Assembly: GCA_030827315.1 (NCBI GenBank)
Contig: JAURER010000005.1
Coordinates: 1-64,000 of the forward strand
Direction of reading: 5' to 3'
From: Gemmatimonadota bacterium
GTDB taxonomy: Bacteria; Gemmatimonadota; Gemmatimonadetes; Longimicrobiales; Gaopeijiaceae
Length of the DNA stretch: 64,000 nt
The notes beneath the pieces are model-generated. The model was not told the origin of the DNA and searched no databases. It was given only the letters and a program-made list of their open reading frames with translations. The position numbers and the translations under genes are program-made. The number at the start of each line of letters is the position of its first letter. Position 1 is the first letter of the stretch. Positions 8,231 through 16,769 of the stretch are shown here, piece after piece.

Positions 8231-9004
8231 TCAGCCGAGCGCCGCGCGCAGCGAGGCGACGAACGCCGCGCCCGCGTCGATGCCCTCCTCTGCGAGCCGC
8301 CGAACCAGGGCGCTGCCCACGACGACGCCGTCGGCGACGTCGCCGACGACCGCGGCCTGCTCCGGGGTCGAAATGCCGAAACCGACCGCGACCGGAAGGT
8401 CTACGGCAGCCCGGATCGCCTCGACCTCCGATGCGAGCGAGTCAGACAGGTCGGTACGCGCCCCGGTCACGCCGGTGCGGGAGATGTAGTACAGGAAGCC
8501 GGATCCGCCGCGGGCCACGTCGGGAACGCGCACGAGCGGCGTCGTCGGGGCGATGAGGCGGATGAGGTCGAGCGGGGAATCGATCAAAACGGACTCGAGG
8601 GCCGGATCCGCACCGGTGGGAAGGTCGGTCAACAGGAGCCCCGACGCACCGGCGTCGACCGCCGCCCGGACGAAGCGATCCACACCGAACCGCAGCACCG
8701 GATTCAGGTAGGTGAAGAGCACCACCGGTGTATCACGCCGGGCGCGGAAGGCGGCGAGGTCGTCGAGCACACGCTCGACGGTGGTGCCGTTCGCGAGGGA
8801 GGCGAACGACGAAGCCTGAATGGTCGGGCCGTCCGCCAGCGGATCCGAAAACGGAATGCCGAGCTCGAGCACGTCGGCGCCCGCGTCGGCGAGCGCTTCG
8901 AGGAGGGGTACCGTCGCGTCTTCCGACGGATATCCCGCCGTGACGTAGGGAACCAGGGCGGAACACCCCATGGCGCGACGCGCCGCGAATGCCTGGGAGA
9001 TCAC
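8231..9004 (-). CDS. trpA: Tryptophan synthase alpha chain
   Basis: Cleaves indole-3-glycerol phosphate to indole, which passes to TrpB. This 257-residue TIM barrel has the catalytic glutamate and aspartate in LELGIPFSDPLADGP. It also has the phosphate-binding loops YYISRTGVTGAR and GFGISTPEQA. The start is GTG 9004, overlapping the stop of the HD-GYP-like gene as GTGA. The gene is therefore translationally coupled to an unrelated signalling gene rather than to trpB, which lies over 3 kb upstream. Confidence 0.97.
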   Translation of the reverse strand: MISQAFAARRAMGCSALVPYVTAGYPSEDATVPLLEALADAGADVLELGIPFSDPLADGPTIQASSFASLANGTTVERVLDDLAAFRARRDTPVVLFTYLNPVLRFGVDRFVRAAVDAGASGLLLTDLPTGADPALESVLIDSPLDLIRLIAPTTPLVRVPDVARGGSGFLYYISRTGVTGARTDLSDSLASEVEAIRAAVDLPVAVGFGISTPEQAAVVGDVADGVVVGSALVRRLAEEGIDAGAAFVASLRAALG

Positions 9005-10428
9005 GATAAGAGGTAGTCGCTCACGCGGATGCCGTACTTCTGCGGATCCGTCGTCTTGATGATGTGGTGGATGGGGGCGCCAGTGACGGGATCCACCTGC
9101 GCGAGATCGATCGTCTTCGGCTCCGGGAGCGGAAGGCCGACCGCGTCGGAAATGACGCGCACCGTCGGCCGGTGCAACAGGTTCGCGTCGTGGTTGACCT
9201 TCGAAACGATCGCCATCTCGTGCGTATCGAGGATGACGAGCGTGCCCACCGGATACACCCCGGTCGCCGTGATGAGCACCTTCACCAGGAGCGGGTCGAA
9301 GCCTCGCTTCGGGTTGTCGCGCATCTCTCGCAGGACTTCGTCCGGTGACCACGGCTGGTACTGGTAGCTCCGGACCGAAGTGCCGGCGTCGAAGGCGTCG
9401 GCCACGGCGACGATGCGCGCGAAGAGTGTCGGCTGGCGCTCCCGACGGGTCGCCGGATACCCGGTCAGGTCCACCTTCATGTGGTGCTCGTACGCGATGA
9501 GCATCTGGCGATACGGCACGTCCGCGAAGCCGTGCATGTGGAAGAGCAGGAGCATGCCCTCCGTCGGGTGCTCCTTGAGCTGCGCCCACTCGTCGTCCGA
9601 CAGGCCGCCGGCCTTGTTGACCACCTCGGCCGGAAGGCGCTGCTTTCCGATGTCGTGAAAGAGTGCACCGAGCCCGAGCTCGTAGAGCTGCACGCGCTCG
9701 AGCCCGAGTCTCTGACCGATGATGACGCTGAAGATCGAGACGTTCACCGAGTGGGTGAACGTGTACTCGTCGAAGTCACGCAGCGTCGTCATGGTGACCA
9801 TGGAAGACTCGTTCGAGAGCACCTGGTCGACGATGCCCTGCACCGCCCGCTTCACCTTGCGGACGTTGACGGCTTTCCCGATGCGCATGTCGCCCATGAC
9901 GTCCTGCGCGACCTTGACCGACTGGGCGTAGGTGCGCTTCGCCGCGGTGAGCGCCTCTTCGTCGTCGTCCCCCGGCTCGTCGACCTTCGTGGCCGGCCGG
10001 AGCAAGACGTGGCGGACCTGCGTCTGCCGAAGCCGCTCGAGGAAGCCGGCGAACGGGTCGTCGCCCGAGGGCGGGCGAAGGAGGCTCGCGAGGAAGGGGG
10101 CCCACTCGGAGCGATTCATCCCCCGCACGACCTCGACGGCGCCGATCCCGTGCGCGCCGAGCGCCTTCGCGAACGATCCGAAGGTCGCGAAGTTCGACAG
10201 GTCCAGCCGGAGCCGGGTCTCGTTGAGGAAGAAGAAGTCACCGACGACGCGGACCTCGGCGGATCCCTCCGCCTCGAGAATGCCTTCGATCAGGGTGTGT
10301 AGTTCCGTGACCGCCTGCTGTACCGTCTCGTTCTCGACCGGATACAGTCGCAGGGCGCTCAGGGCGCCGAAGAGGGAGGTGAGGACCTTGCGTCCGAGCT
10401 CCTGGGGGTTGCCGACTCCTCCGGACAT
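9001..10428 (-). CDS. HD-GYP-like phosphohydrolase with N-terminal sensory-type domain
   Basis: 475-residue soluble protein. Residues about 5-120 form a domain that looks homologous to the N-terminus of the HEAT protein encoded just upstream. Residues about 190-400 are an HD-GYP-like domain with FTHSVNVS, FHDIGK, an H in EHP, a final ADAFDA, and EHHMKVDLTGYP in place of the canonical HHExxDGxGYP. The metal-ligand histidines are kept but the GYP box is modified. HD-GYP enzymes hydrolyse cyclic di-GMP, and whether this one does is unknown. The start is ATG 10428 or GTG 10431, behind a GGAGG inside the end of the HEAT gene. Confidence 0.82.
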   Translation of the reverse strand: MSGGVGNPQELGRKVLTSLFGALSALRLYPVENETVQQAVTELHTLIEGILEAEGSAEVRVVGDFFFLNETRLRLDLSNFATFGSFAKALGAHGIGAVEVVRGMNRSEWAPFLASLLRPPSGDDPFAGFLERLRQTQVRHVLLRPATKVDEPGDDDEEALTAAKRTYAQSVKVAQDVMGDMRIGKAVNVRKVKRAVQGIVDQVLSNESSMVTMTTLRDFDEYTFTHSVNVSIFSVIIGQRLGLERVQLYELGLGALFHDIGKQRLPAEVVNKAGGLSDDEWAQLKEHPTEGMLLLFHMHGFADVPYRQMLIAYEHHMKVDLTGYPATRRERQPTLFARIVAVADAFDAGTSVRSYQYQPWSPDEVLREMRDNPKRGFDPLLVKVLITATGVYPVGTLVILDTHEMAIVSKVNHDANLLHRPTVRVISDAVGLPLPEPKTIDLAQVDPVTGAPIHHIIKTTDPQKYGIRVSDYLLS

Positions 10429-10432
10429 CACG

Positions 10433-12166
10433 TCAGTCCTCCTGCCGGAGGGCACGGTTCACGTTGCTGCGAACCACGGGATCTTCGTCCTGGGTCGCAC
10501 GCTCGAGGACGTGGCGGGCACGGGCCGTGCCGATCCGGCCGAGGCCCAGCGCCGCCGCCGCGCGCATGTCGGTGGATTCCCGCCTGCCGAGGAGCCCCTT
10601 ACGGTTGAGGAGCTCGTCCAGCAGCTCGATCCCGGCGTCCCCGGCGGCCATCCCGAAGGCCTCGAAGATCGCGATCTTTTCCGTGATGTCCGCGGCGCGC
10701 GTGTGCTTGCTACGAATAAGTCCGGCGAGGGACTTCGATGCCGGCGCGTAGCGGAGTTGACCCAGGGCGCGCGCCGCCGCGATCCGCACCTCCCGCTCCG
10801 GGTCCTGCAGCGTCTCCTCCAGCGCGCCCGCGACCATCGACGCCTTGAGCTTCACCGCGGCCTCGACCGCCGCCAGGCGTACGGCGGGATCATCGTGGTG
10901 GAGCAGGCCCGCGAGCGACGGTCCGGCTTCGGTCACCTGCATCTCGCCCGCCAGGCGCGCCGCCGCAGCTGCGACGCGCGCATCCTCTTCCTCCAGCAGC
11001 TGCACCAGCGCCGCCCGATGCTGTCTCGCGATACCGTGCACCGCCTTGCGCAGCACCGCCTGCAGCTCCTTGTGCTGGACAGTCTCAGACTCGCGCAGCA
11101 GCGGGGCGAGCGCACCGCCCCGCATGAACTGCAGGAACGCACCGAGCTGGGCCGAGGAGGCCCGGATCGAGCCCTGGTAGAGCGCCGCGATCAGTTCCTC
11201 GATGGCTTCCCGGGAGCTGATGCCGTCGAGGATCCTACCGCACGCGGCCAGCTGATCCTCCTGGAACATGCCGGGCATCTGCTCCATACGGCGCAACTCG
11301 AGCAGTACGTTCGTGGCCGACACCAGTCCGCCCCGACTCAGGAAGCTCGGCAGCAGGGTCTCCAGGATTCGGAGGATCTCGGTCTGCCGCGCACGGTTCT
11401 CCGGCTCCTCGAGGCGGTCGAAGAGCGCCTTGAGCACGTCCGCGCGCGTGTCGCGCCCGAGCTCCGCCTGAAGTTCCGCCCGAAGCGCCGCCATCTCGCG
11501 CGGGTCCAGGGCGTAGAGCGTCGGGTTGAAGTCGTCCTGCCTGACGGCCTGCGGACCGTCCGGAACCCCGTCGGACGCAGACCCGGAAGCCTGCGCCTCG
11601 ATCTCCTCGTCCTCGGCCGCAAGCGCGGCCTGGAGCTCGGGTCCGGTGTTCCCCGGCCCGGCCTCGGGGAGGGCGAGGCCCTCCGCGAGCAGGTCGACGT
11701 ACCTGTACTCGAAGCACCGGAGCTCCTCCTCCCAGAGCACGGTGAGGAGGTCGTCTCCCTCGGGCACAAGCCTGCGGGCCTTCTGCAGAACACCCAGGAA
11801 GCGCTCGACCTCGTGACCGATGCCAGGGAGGAAGGTGATCTCGCGCACACCGTCCTTGAAGAAGAGGAAGGCCAGCGAGTCGTTGCGTGATTCGGAGTGA
11901 TACACCTCGGACCCGCCGAGCCAGATCCGATCCTCGTCCATCGTTACGACCAGCCGATCGAGCTGCGTCCAGAGCCGATCGAAGTCGCCGCGCAGGGTCT
12001 CGACGAACCGCTGCCGGACGGGGTTGTTCTGGTCATACAGCTGGTGGGCCCGGAACGCCTTTCCAAGCGTCACGAAGAGAGCGCGCACCTCCTCGACGGG
12101 TAGATCGCTCTCCCTCCAGTCGACCCCTGGATCGGGTCCGCCGGCCGGGTCGATTCGCTCGGTCAC
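10433..12166 (-). CDS. HEAT-repeat protein
   Basis: 577-residue soluble protein without signal peptide or membrane segments. The N-terminal domain (about 20-135) resembles that of the neighbouring HD-GYP-like protein: both have an LY-xxN-xV segment, a strand VT-xDRxxLxG, then a segment ending in an FL motif. After an acidic, low-complexity linker (about 180-215) comes a long helical array with HEAT-type repeats. Clear units are AGLLHHDDPAVRLAAVEA, LQDPEREVRIAAARALGQL and ATQDEDPVVRSNVNRAL. HEAT arrays are protein-interaction scaffolds. The start is GTG, seven bases after trpB. The function is unknown, and pairing with the HD-GYP-like protein is plausible. Confidence 0.8.
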   Translation of the reverse strand: MTERIDPAGGPDPGVDWRESDLPVEEVRALFVTLGKAFRAHQLYDQNNPVRQRFVETLRGDFDRLWTQLDRLVVTMDEDRIWLGGSEVYHSESRNDSLAFLFFKDGVREITFLPGIGHEVERFLGVLQKARRLVPEGDDLLTVLWEEELRCFEYRYVDLLAEGLALPEAGPGNTGPELQAALAAEDEEIEAQASGSASDGVPDGPQAVRQDDFNPTLYALDPREMAALRAELQAELGRDTRADVLKALFDRLEEPENRARQTEILRILETLLPSFLSRGGLVSATNVLLELRRMEQMPGMFQEDQLAACGRILDGISSREAIEELIAALYQGSIRASSAQLGAFLQFMRGGALAPLLRESETVQHKELQAVLRKAVHGIARQHRAALVQLLEEEDARVAAAAARLAGEMQVTEAGPSLAGLLHHDDPAVRLAAVEAAVKLKASMVAGALEETLQDPEREVRIAAARALGQLRYAPASKSLAGLIRSKHTRAADITEKIAIFEAFGMAAGDAGIELLDELLNRKGLLGRRESTDMRAAAALGLGRIGTARARHVLERATQDEDPVVRSNVNRALRQED

Positions 12167-12173
12167 TGCGTTC

Positions 12174-13400
12174 TCAGATCAGGTGGTCGCGGCCCTCGAG
12201 GCGCGCGACGTGCGCGACGTCCTTGTCCCCACGGCCCGAGAGACACACCACGATCGGGCCCTCCTGGTCCGTGCCGTGCTCGATCACCCAGGCGATGGCA
12301 TGTGCGGTCTCTAGGGCTGGGATGATGCCCTCGAACTGAGACAGTCTTCGCATGGCGTTCAGCGCGTCGTCGTCCGTGACCCAGCTGTACTCCGCACGTC
12401 CCGAATCCCTGAGCCACGAGTGCTCGGGGCCGACGCCCGGATAGTCGAGTCCTGCCGAGACGGAATGGGCTGGCGCGACCTGCCCGTCGGCATCCTGCAG
12501 AAGGTAGCTGAGGGAGCCGTGGAGGACCCCCGGAACCCCGACGGCGAGGGAGGCGGAATGTCGCCCGCTCTCGAGACCCTGCCCGCCGGCCTCCACTCCG
12601 ACCAGCCGGACCTCACGGTCCGGAATGAACGCGTGGAAGATGCCCATGGCGTTCGACCCGCCGCCGACGCACGCGACCACGGCACCGGGAAGGCGCCCCT
12701 CCTTCTCGAGGATCTGCGCGCGTGCCTCGATGCCGATCACCGACTGGAAGTCCCTGACCATGCGCGGAAAGGGATCGGGGCCCACCACGGAACCGATGAT
12801 GTAATGCGTGTCCCTGACGTTCGTGACCCAGTCGCGGATGGCCTCGTTCGTGGCGTCCTTGAGCGTGCGGGTACCGGAGCGCACCGGTCGGACCTGCGCA
12901 CCGAGCAGCTCCATGCGGTAGACGTTGAGCGCCTGTCGCTGCACGTCCTCCTCGCCCATGTAGACCACGCACTCCATGTCGAAGATCGCGCACGCAGTCG
13001 CGGTGGCGACCCCGTGCTGGCCCGCCCCGGTCTCGGCGATGATCCGACGTTTCCCCATGCGACGGGCGAGGAGCGCCTGGCCGATCGTGTTGTTGATCTT
13101 GTGGGCACCCGTGTGATTGAGGTCCTCTCGCTTGAGCCACACCGACGGATGCCCGATCGCGGCACCGAGGCGGCGTGCCTGGTAGAGCGGCGTCGGTCGT
13201 CCGACGAAGTCGGCACTGAGCGCCGCGAGTTCCGCCCGAAAGGCGGGATCCGCGCCCGCCTCGGCATAGGCGCAGGTGACCTCGTCGAGCGCCTCCATGA
13301 GGGTCTCGGGGACATACCGTCCGCCGTAGGCGCCGAAACGCCCCGACTCGGGGTCGGCGTCGGCGCGGGCCGCGGCAGGCAGTGGTGGAGCGTTCTTCAC
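12174..13400 (-). CDS. trpB: Tryptophan synthase beta chain
   Basis: PLP enzyme that joins indole and serine to give tryptophan. The 408-residue protein has the PLP lysine in [10 protein letters not shown], the phosphate loop GGGSNA and the opening [13 protein letters not shown] typical of TrpB1. The start is GTG 13400, reached after a 34-base gap from trpF with no good ribosome-binding site. Downstream it is followed by a HEAT protein and an HD-GYP-like protein before trpA. The two synthase subunits are thus encoded in one unit but not adjacent. Confidence 0.97.
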   Translation of the reverse strand: MKNAPPLPAAARADADPESGRFGAYGGRYVPETLMEALDEVTCAYAEAGADPAFRAELAALSADFVGRPTPLYQARRLGAAIGHPSVWLKREDLNHTGAHKINNTIGQALLARRMGKRRIIAETGAGQHGVATATACAIFDMECVVYMGEEDVQRQALNVYRMELLGAQVRPVRSGTRTLKDATNEAIRDWVTNVRDTHYIIGSVVGPDPFPRMVRDFQSVIGIEARAQILEKEGRLPGAVVACVGGGSNAMGIFHAFIPDREVRLVGVEAGGQGLESGRHSASLAVGVPGVLHGSLSYLLQDADGQVAPAHSVSAGLDYPGVGPEHSWLRDSGRAEYSWVTDDDALNAMRRLSQFEGIIPALETAHAIAWVIEHGTDQEGPIVVCLSGRGDKDVAHVARLEGRDHLI

Positions 13401-13434
13401 GGGAGCAACTCGGAAAGGGCTGTCGGTGACGGGT

Positions 13435-14118
13435 CTACCCGGGCGGGGGAGCGACGTTGCGCACCGCCCGCACGAAGGCCTCGACGCGCGCTGGGTCCTT
13501 CACCCCGCGCTCGCGTTCGACGCCCGACGACACATCTACCACCTGGGGTCGGAAGCGCGCCACCTCGCCCTCGACCGTCTCCGGTGTGAGGCCGCCCGCG
13601 AGCACGAAAATCCGGTCCGAAGGGAGCGCCACGAGTACGCCACCGGGGTCCACGTGGAGCCGCAGACCGGCTCCCCCAACCGCCCCGGCCCGCCAACCCT
13701 CGACCAGGAAGCCGTCGACGAGGTCGCCGACCTCGCGCACGGCCCGGGTGACGTCGCCGAGGGTGCGCGCACGCACGGCCTTCCAGATCCGCCAGGCGCC
13801 GGCGTCGCGCAGGGCCCCCACGGTATCCCGCCCCTCGCTGCCGTGGAGCTGGAGCGTGCCCGCGCCCATCATCCTCGCCGCCTCGACGGCCCGGGACGGT
13901 GGTTCGTCGACGAGCACCGCGACCCGCTCGACGCCGACGTCGCGGAGTAGACGCGCCGCCGCGACGGGCTCCACACTCCGCGCGAAGCCCGCGGAGACCA
14001 CGACGCCGACGTAGGCCGCACCGGCCGCCTCGGCGTGCCGGGCGTCCTCGGCGCGTGTCACCCCGCAGATCTTCACGCGCACGGGGGCAGCCGCCGCGTC
14101 CGGTCGAACGGTGCTCAC
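13435..14118 (-). CDS. trpF: Phosphoribosylanthranilate isomerase
   Basis: Amadori rearrangement of N-(5-phosphoribosyl)anthranilate in tryptophan synthesis. The 227-residue TIM barrel has the catalytic cysteine in VKICGVTR, the LQLHG strand and the C-terminal phosphate loop [15 protein letters not shown]. The first about 11 residues before VRVKICG are extra. The start is GTG 14118, overlapping the trpC stop as GTGA, so the extension is probably translated. Confidence 0.95.
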   Translation of the reverse strand: MSTVRPDAAAAPVRVKICGVTRAEDARHAEAAGAAYVGVVVSAGFARSVEPVAAARLLRDVGVERVAVLVDEPPSRAVEAARMMGAGTLQLHGSEGRDTVGALRDAGAWRIWKAVRARTLGDVTRAVREVGDLVDGFLVEGWRAGAVGGAGLRLHVDPGGVLVALPSDRIFVLAGGLTPETVEGEVARFRPQVVDVSSGVERERGVKDPARVEAFVRAVRNVAPPPG

Positions 14119-14924
14119 GCCCCGACCCGCGGCGCTCTCGACACCCCGACGAGCGCGGAGGCCGCCGCCGACGGATCCGGGGCGGAGAGCAGGGACTCCC
14201 CGACCAGGATCGCGTCCACCCCGGCCGCGCCCAGGCGCTCCACGTCGACCCGGGTCCGGATCCCGCTCTCGGAGACGACGGCCGCACCCTGCGGCAGGCG
14301 ATCGAGGATGGCCACGGTCGTCCCGAGATCGGTGACGAAGGTTGCCAGGTCGCGATTGTTGATCCCGATCAGCTCGGCCCCGATGCGCGCGGCGCGGTCG
14401 AGCTCCACCGCATCGTGGACCTCCACCAGGGCCGACATGCCGAGGGCGGTTGCGGCGGTGTGCAGCCGCGCCATCTGGTGGTCGTCGAGGATGCGCGCGA
14501 TGAGCAGGACGGCGTCCGCCCCGGCGGCACGGGCCTCGATGACGTGCAGCGTATCCAGGGTGAAGTCCTTGCGCAGCACCGGCAGGCGGACGGCCCGGGA
14601 CACGGCGCGGAGGTCATCGAGCGAGCCCCCGAAGTACTCGCCGTCTGTGAGCACGCTCACCGCCGCGGCGCCCGCCCGCTCGTACCCGGCGACCAGCTCG
14701 GCCGGATCGAGGTCGGGGCGGATGGCACCGGCACCCGGCGATCGGCGCTTGCACTCCGCGACGAGCGCGACGGTCGGTCCCCCGGCCAGCGCCCCGAAGA
14801 AGTCTCGGGGCGGACGCGCGTGCTCCAGGGCCGCTTCGAGCTCGGCGGCGCGCGGACGCAACTGCTCAAGCTCGCGCCGCTTGGTGGCCACGATTCGGGC
14901 AAGGATCCCCGGGACGGTGTTCAT
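14115..14924 (-). CDS. trpC: Indole-3-glycerol phosphate synthase
   Basis: Closes the indole ring from carboxyphenylamino-deoxyribulose phosphate. The 269-residue protein has the family signatures AECKRRSPGAG, LRKDFTLD, GINNRDL and VVSESGI, all catalytic or phosphate-binding positions of the barrel. ATG 14924 is the first gene of the trpC-trpF-trpB-HEAT-HD-trpA unit and is divergent from lexA across 77 bases. I could not find a convincing -10/-35 pair for this strand. Confidence 0.96.
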   Translation of the reverse strand: MNTVPGILARIVATKRRELEQLRPRAAELEAALEHARPPRDFFGALAGGPTVALVAECKRRSPGAGAIRPDLDPAELVAGYERAGAAAVSVLTDGEYFGGSLDDLRAVSRAVRLPVLRKDFTLDTLHVIEARAAGADAVLLIARILDDHQMARLHTAATALGMSALVEVHDAVELDRAARIGAELIGINNRDLATFVTDLGTTVAILDRLPQGAAVVSESGIRTRVDVERLGAAGVDAILVGESLLSAPDPSAAASALVGVSRAPRVGA

Positions 14925-14926
14925 GC

Positions 14927-14955
14927 TTGCGTTTCGGGCAACGTTCGGGTACCCT
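14927..14955 (+). promoter_or_regulatory. Candidate lexA promoter with GTTC repeats
   Basis: TTGCGT (14927-14932) and TACCCT (14950-14955) are separated by 17 bases, a reasonable sigma-70-type pair. Transcription would start near 14962, leaving a leader of about 40 bases with a GGAGGAGGG ribosome-binding site. GTTCGGG occurs twice, at 14943-14949 and 14969-14975, with another GTTC at 14963. These could be LexA contacts, but neither the CGAAC-N4-GTTCG nor the GTTC-N7-GTTC operator is present exactly. Confidence 0.35.
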
Positions 14956-15001
14956 TACTTCGGTTCCTGTTCGGGTCCCCACCGGGAGGAGGGCGGCAGA
15001 G

Positions 15002-15610
15002 ATGCCCCTCACCAAGCGCCAGAAAGAGATCCTCGACTACATCGAGAGCTTCATCGAAGATCGGGGCTACGCTCCCAGCTTCGAGGAGATCGCGGAGTCG
15101 TTCGGGTATTCCTCGCTCGCGACGGTGCATGAGCACCTGAGCAATCTGGAGCGCAAGGGGTACATTCGGAAGTCCTACAACGAGAGTCGTTCCATCGAGC
15201 TGGTCGGCCGGGATTCGGCGATTCCGGTCGTGGAGCTCCCGCTGCTCGGCGCGGTGGCGGCGGGCCTGCCCATCGAGGCGATCGAGGACCGGGAAACCCT
15301 CGCCGTGCCTCCGGACATGATCTCCCGCAGGCGGGACAACTACGTCCTGCGCGTCGAGGGAAACTCGATGATCGAGGAGCAGATCCGGGACGGGGACTAC
15401 ATCGTCGTCCAGGCGCAGGAACACGCCGAGGACGGCCAGATGGTCGTGGCGCTGGTCGACGGAGAGTCCGCGACCGTAAAGAAGCTCTATCGGGAGGGCG
15501 GCGGCCGCATCCGGCTGCAGCCCGCGAACCCCACGATGGCGCCGATCTTCGTGAACGCGGCGGACCTGAGAATCCAGGGCGTAGTGGTCGGCGTCATCCG
15601 GAAGTACTGA
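15002..15610 (+). CDS. lexA: SOS repressor LexA
   Basis: Transcriptional repressor of the SOS response that self-cleaves when RecA filaments form. The 202-residue protein has an N-terminal winged helix-turn-helix (about 1-65). The Ala87-Gly88 cleavage site lies in GAVAAGLP, and the catalytic dyad is Ser122 (EGNSMIE) and Lys160 (ATVKKLY). It should therefore be a normal autoproteolytic LexA. The start ATG 15002 follows a strong GGAGGAGGG site. The gene sits on the opposite strand between trpD and trpC, and autoregulation is likely. Confidence 0.96.
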   Translation: MPLTKRQKEILDYIESFIEDRGYAPSFEEIAESFGYSSLATVHEHLSNLERKGYIRKSYNESRSIELVGRDSAIPVVELPLLGAVAAGLPIEAIEDRETLAVPPDMISRRRDNYVLRVEGNSMIEEQIRDGDYIVVQAQEHAEDGQMVVALVDGESATVKKLYREGGGRIRLQPANPTMAPIFVNAADLRIQGVVVGVIRKY

Positions 15611-15629
15611 GCGAAGCCGAACGCCGCCG

Positions 15630-16676
15630 TCAGCTCGACTTGGGGTCGTTGGTCGCGTCTCGGAGCGCGGCGAGTGCGTCGCGCGCCCTTCCGCCGTCGA
15701 TCGAGCGCTCGGCCGCCTCCACCGCGGAGGCCCAGTCCTCGGCAAGCCCCGCAGCGAGGATCGCCGCCGCGGCGTTCAGGACGACGGCGGTGCGCGCCGC
15801 CCCCCCTTCCCCATCCAGCACGCGCCGGATGATGGTCGCGTTTTCCTGGGGCGAGCCCCCGGCCAGACCCCCGGGCTCGACCGGCTCGATGCCGAGCGAG
15901 CGGAGATCGAGGTCGCGGCGGCGGACCTCGCCGCCCCGCACCTCGGCGACCCGCGTCACGCCGAGCGGGCTGACCTCATCCATGCCGGGCTCACCGTATA
16001 CGACCAGCGCATGGAGGTGCCCCAGCTCGACGAAGGCGCCGGCGATGAGATCGACCAGGCGCGGATCGGCCACGCCGACGACCTGACGACGGGCACCGGC
16101 CGGGTTGGTCAGCGGGCCGAGGATGTTCATGACCGTTCGAACGCCGAGGCCGCGCCGGACCGGACCGACATGGCGCATCGCGGGGTGCAGAAGCGGCGCG
16201 AACATGAAGACGATGCCGGCCGTGGAAAGCACCTCCGCCATGCGTTGCGGCGTCAGGTCGATGCGTACCCCGAGCGCCTCGAGCACGTCGGCGCTCCCGC
16301 TCCTCGACGTGAACGAGCGGTTCCCGTGCTTGGCGACCGGCGCACCCGCCCCGGCAAGCACGAAGGCGGCTGCGGTCGAGATGTTGAACGTCGTGACCGC
16401 GCCGCCACCCGTGCCGGCCGTGTCCACGAGCCTGTCCGGATCATCGAACCGGACCGGCACCATGGCCTTGCGGAGCGCTCGCACGCCTCCGGCCACCTCC
16501 GGGGCGGTGATCCCGCGAGCCTGGAGGCCGAGGAGGAAGCCGGCCATCTGAATCTCCGACGCGGACCCGTCCATGAACCGGTCGAACGCGCGCTCGGCCT
16601 CGTCGGCGGTGAGCGCGCGTCCGTCGGCCAGGGCGTCGAGCAACGGAACCAGGTCGGCGGTAGCGTCGGGAGTCAT
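15630..16676 (-). CDS. trpD: Anthranilate phosphoribosyltransferase
   Basis: Transfers phosphoribose from PRPP to anthranilate. The 348-residue protein has the glycine-rich PRPP loop DTAGTGGG, the anthranilate/PRPP residues KHGNRSFTSRSGSAD, the NILGPLTNPA stretch and DEVSP near the metal site. It stands alone on its strand, divergent from truA and convergent with lexA, and lexA separates it from trpC. trpE and trpG are not in the window. A promoter-like TTGACC with TAGCCT lies upstream, and no ribosome-binding site is visible, so the mRNA may be leaderless. Confidence 0.97.
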   Translation of the reverse strand: MTPDATADLVPLLDALADGRALTADEAERAFDRFMDGSASEIQMAGFLLGLQARGITAPEVAGGVRALRKAMVPVRFDDPDRLVDTAGTGGGAVTTFNISTAAAFVLAGAGAPVAKHGNRSFTSRSGSADVLEALGVRIDLTPQRMAEVLSTAGIVFMFAPLLHPAMRHVGPVRRGLGVRTVMNILGPLTNPAGARRQVVGVADPRLVDLIAGAFVELGHLHALVVYGEPGMDEVSPLGVTRVAEVRGGEVRRRDLDLRSLGIEPVEPGGLAGGSPQENATIIRRVLDGEGGAARTAVVLNAAAAILAAGLAEDWASAVEAAERSIDGGRARDALAALRDATNDPKSS

Positions 16677-16683
16677 GGCCGCA

Positions 16684-16713
16684 AGGCTAATAGCCGTGCG
16701 GATTTCAGGTCAA
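16684..16713 (-). promoter_or_regulatory. Candidate trpD promoter
   Basis: Reading the minus strand, TTGACC (16713-16708) is followed after 18 bases by TAGCCT (16689-16684), then seven bases to the ATG at 16676. An alternative -10, TATTAG, would give a 15-base spacer. It lies back to back with the truA promoter. Confidence 0.35.
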
Positions 16714-16735
16714 ACCGGACCACCGGCGGGACCGG

Positions 16736-16763
16736 TTGACACCCCCCCCGACGCGTCTACCTT
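16736..16763 (+). promoter_or_regulatory. Candidate truA promoter, leaderless
   Basis: A perfect -35 consensus TTGACA (16736-16741) is followed after 16 bases by TACCTT (16758-16763), which ends six bases before the GTG start at 16770. The mRNA would start at or next to the GTG. This is the best-formed promoter in the window, and it probably drives the truA to add run. Confidence 0.55.
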
Positions 16764-16769
16764 TGCGCG

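Noticed and set aside
13397-13434. Possible relay frame between trpF and trpB
   Set aside because: The frame is open and ends on the trpB GTG (GTGA), but the trpF stop is TAG without an overlapping start. The only start nearby would be a TTG four codons before the end, so it does not meet the bridge pattern.
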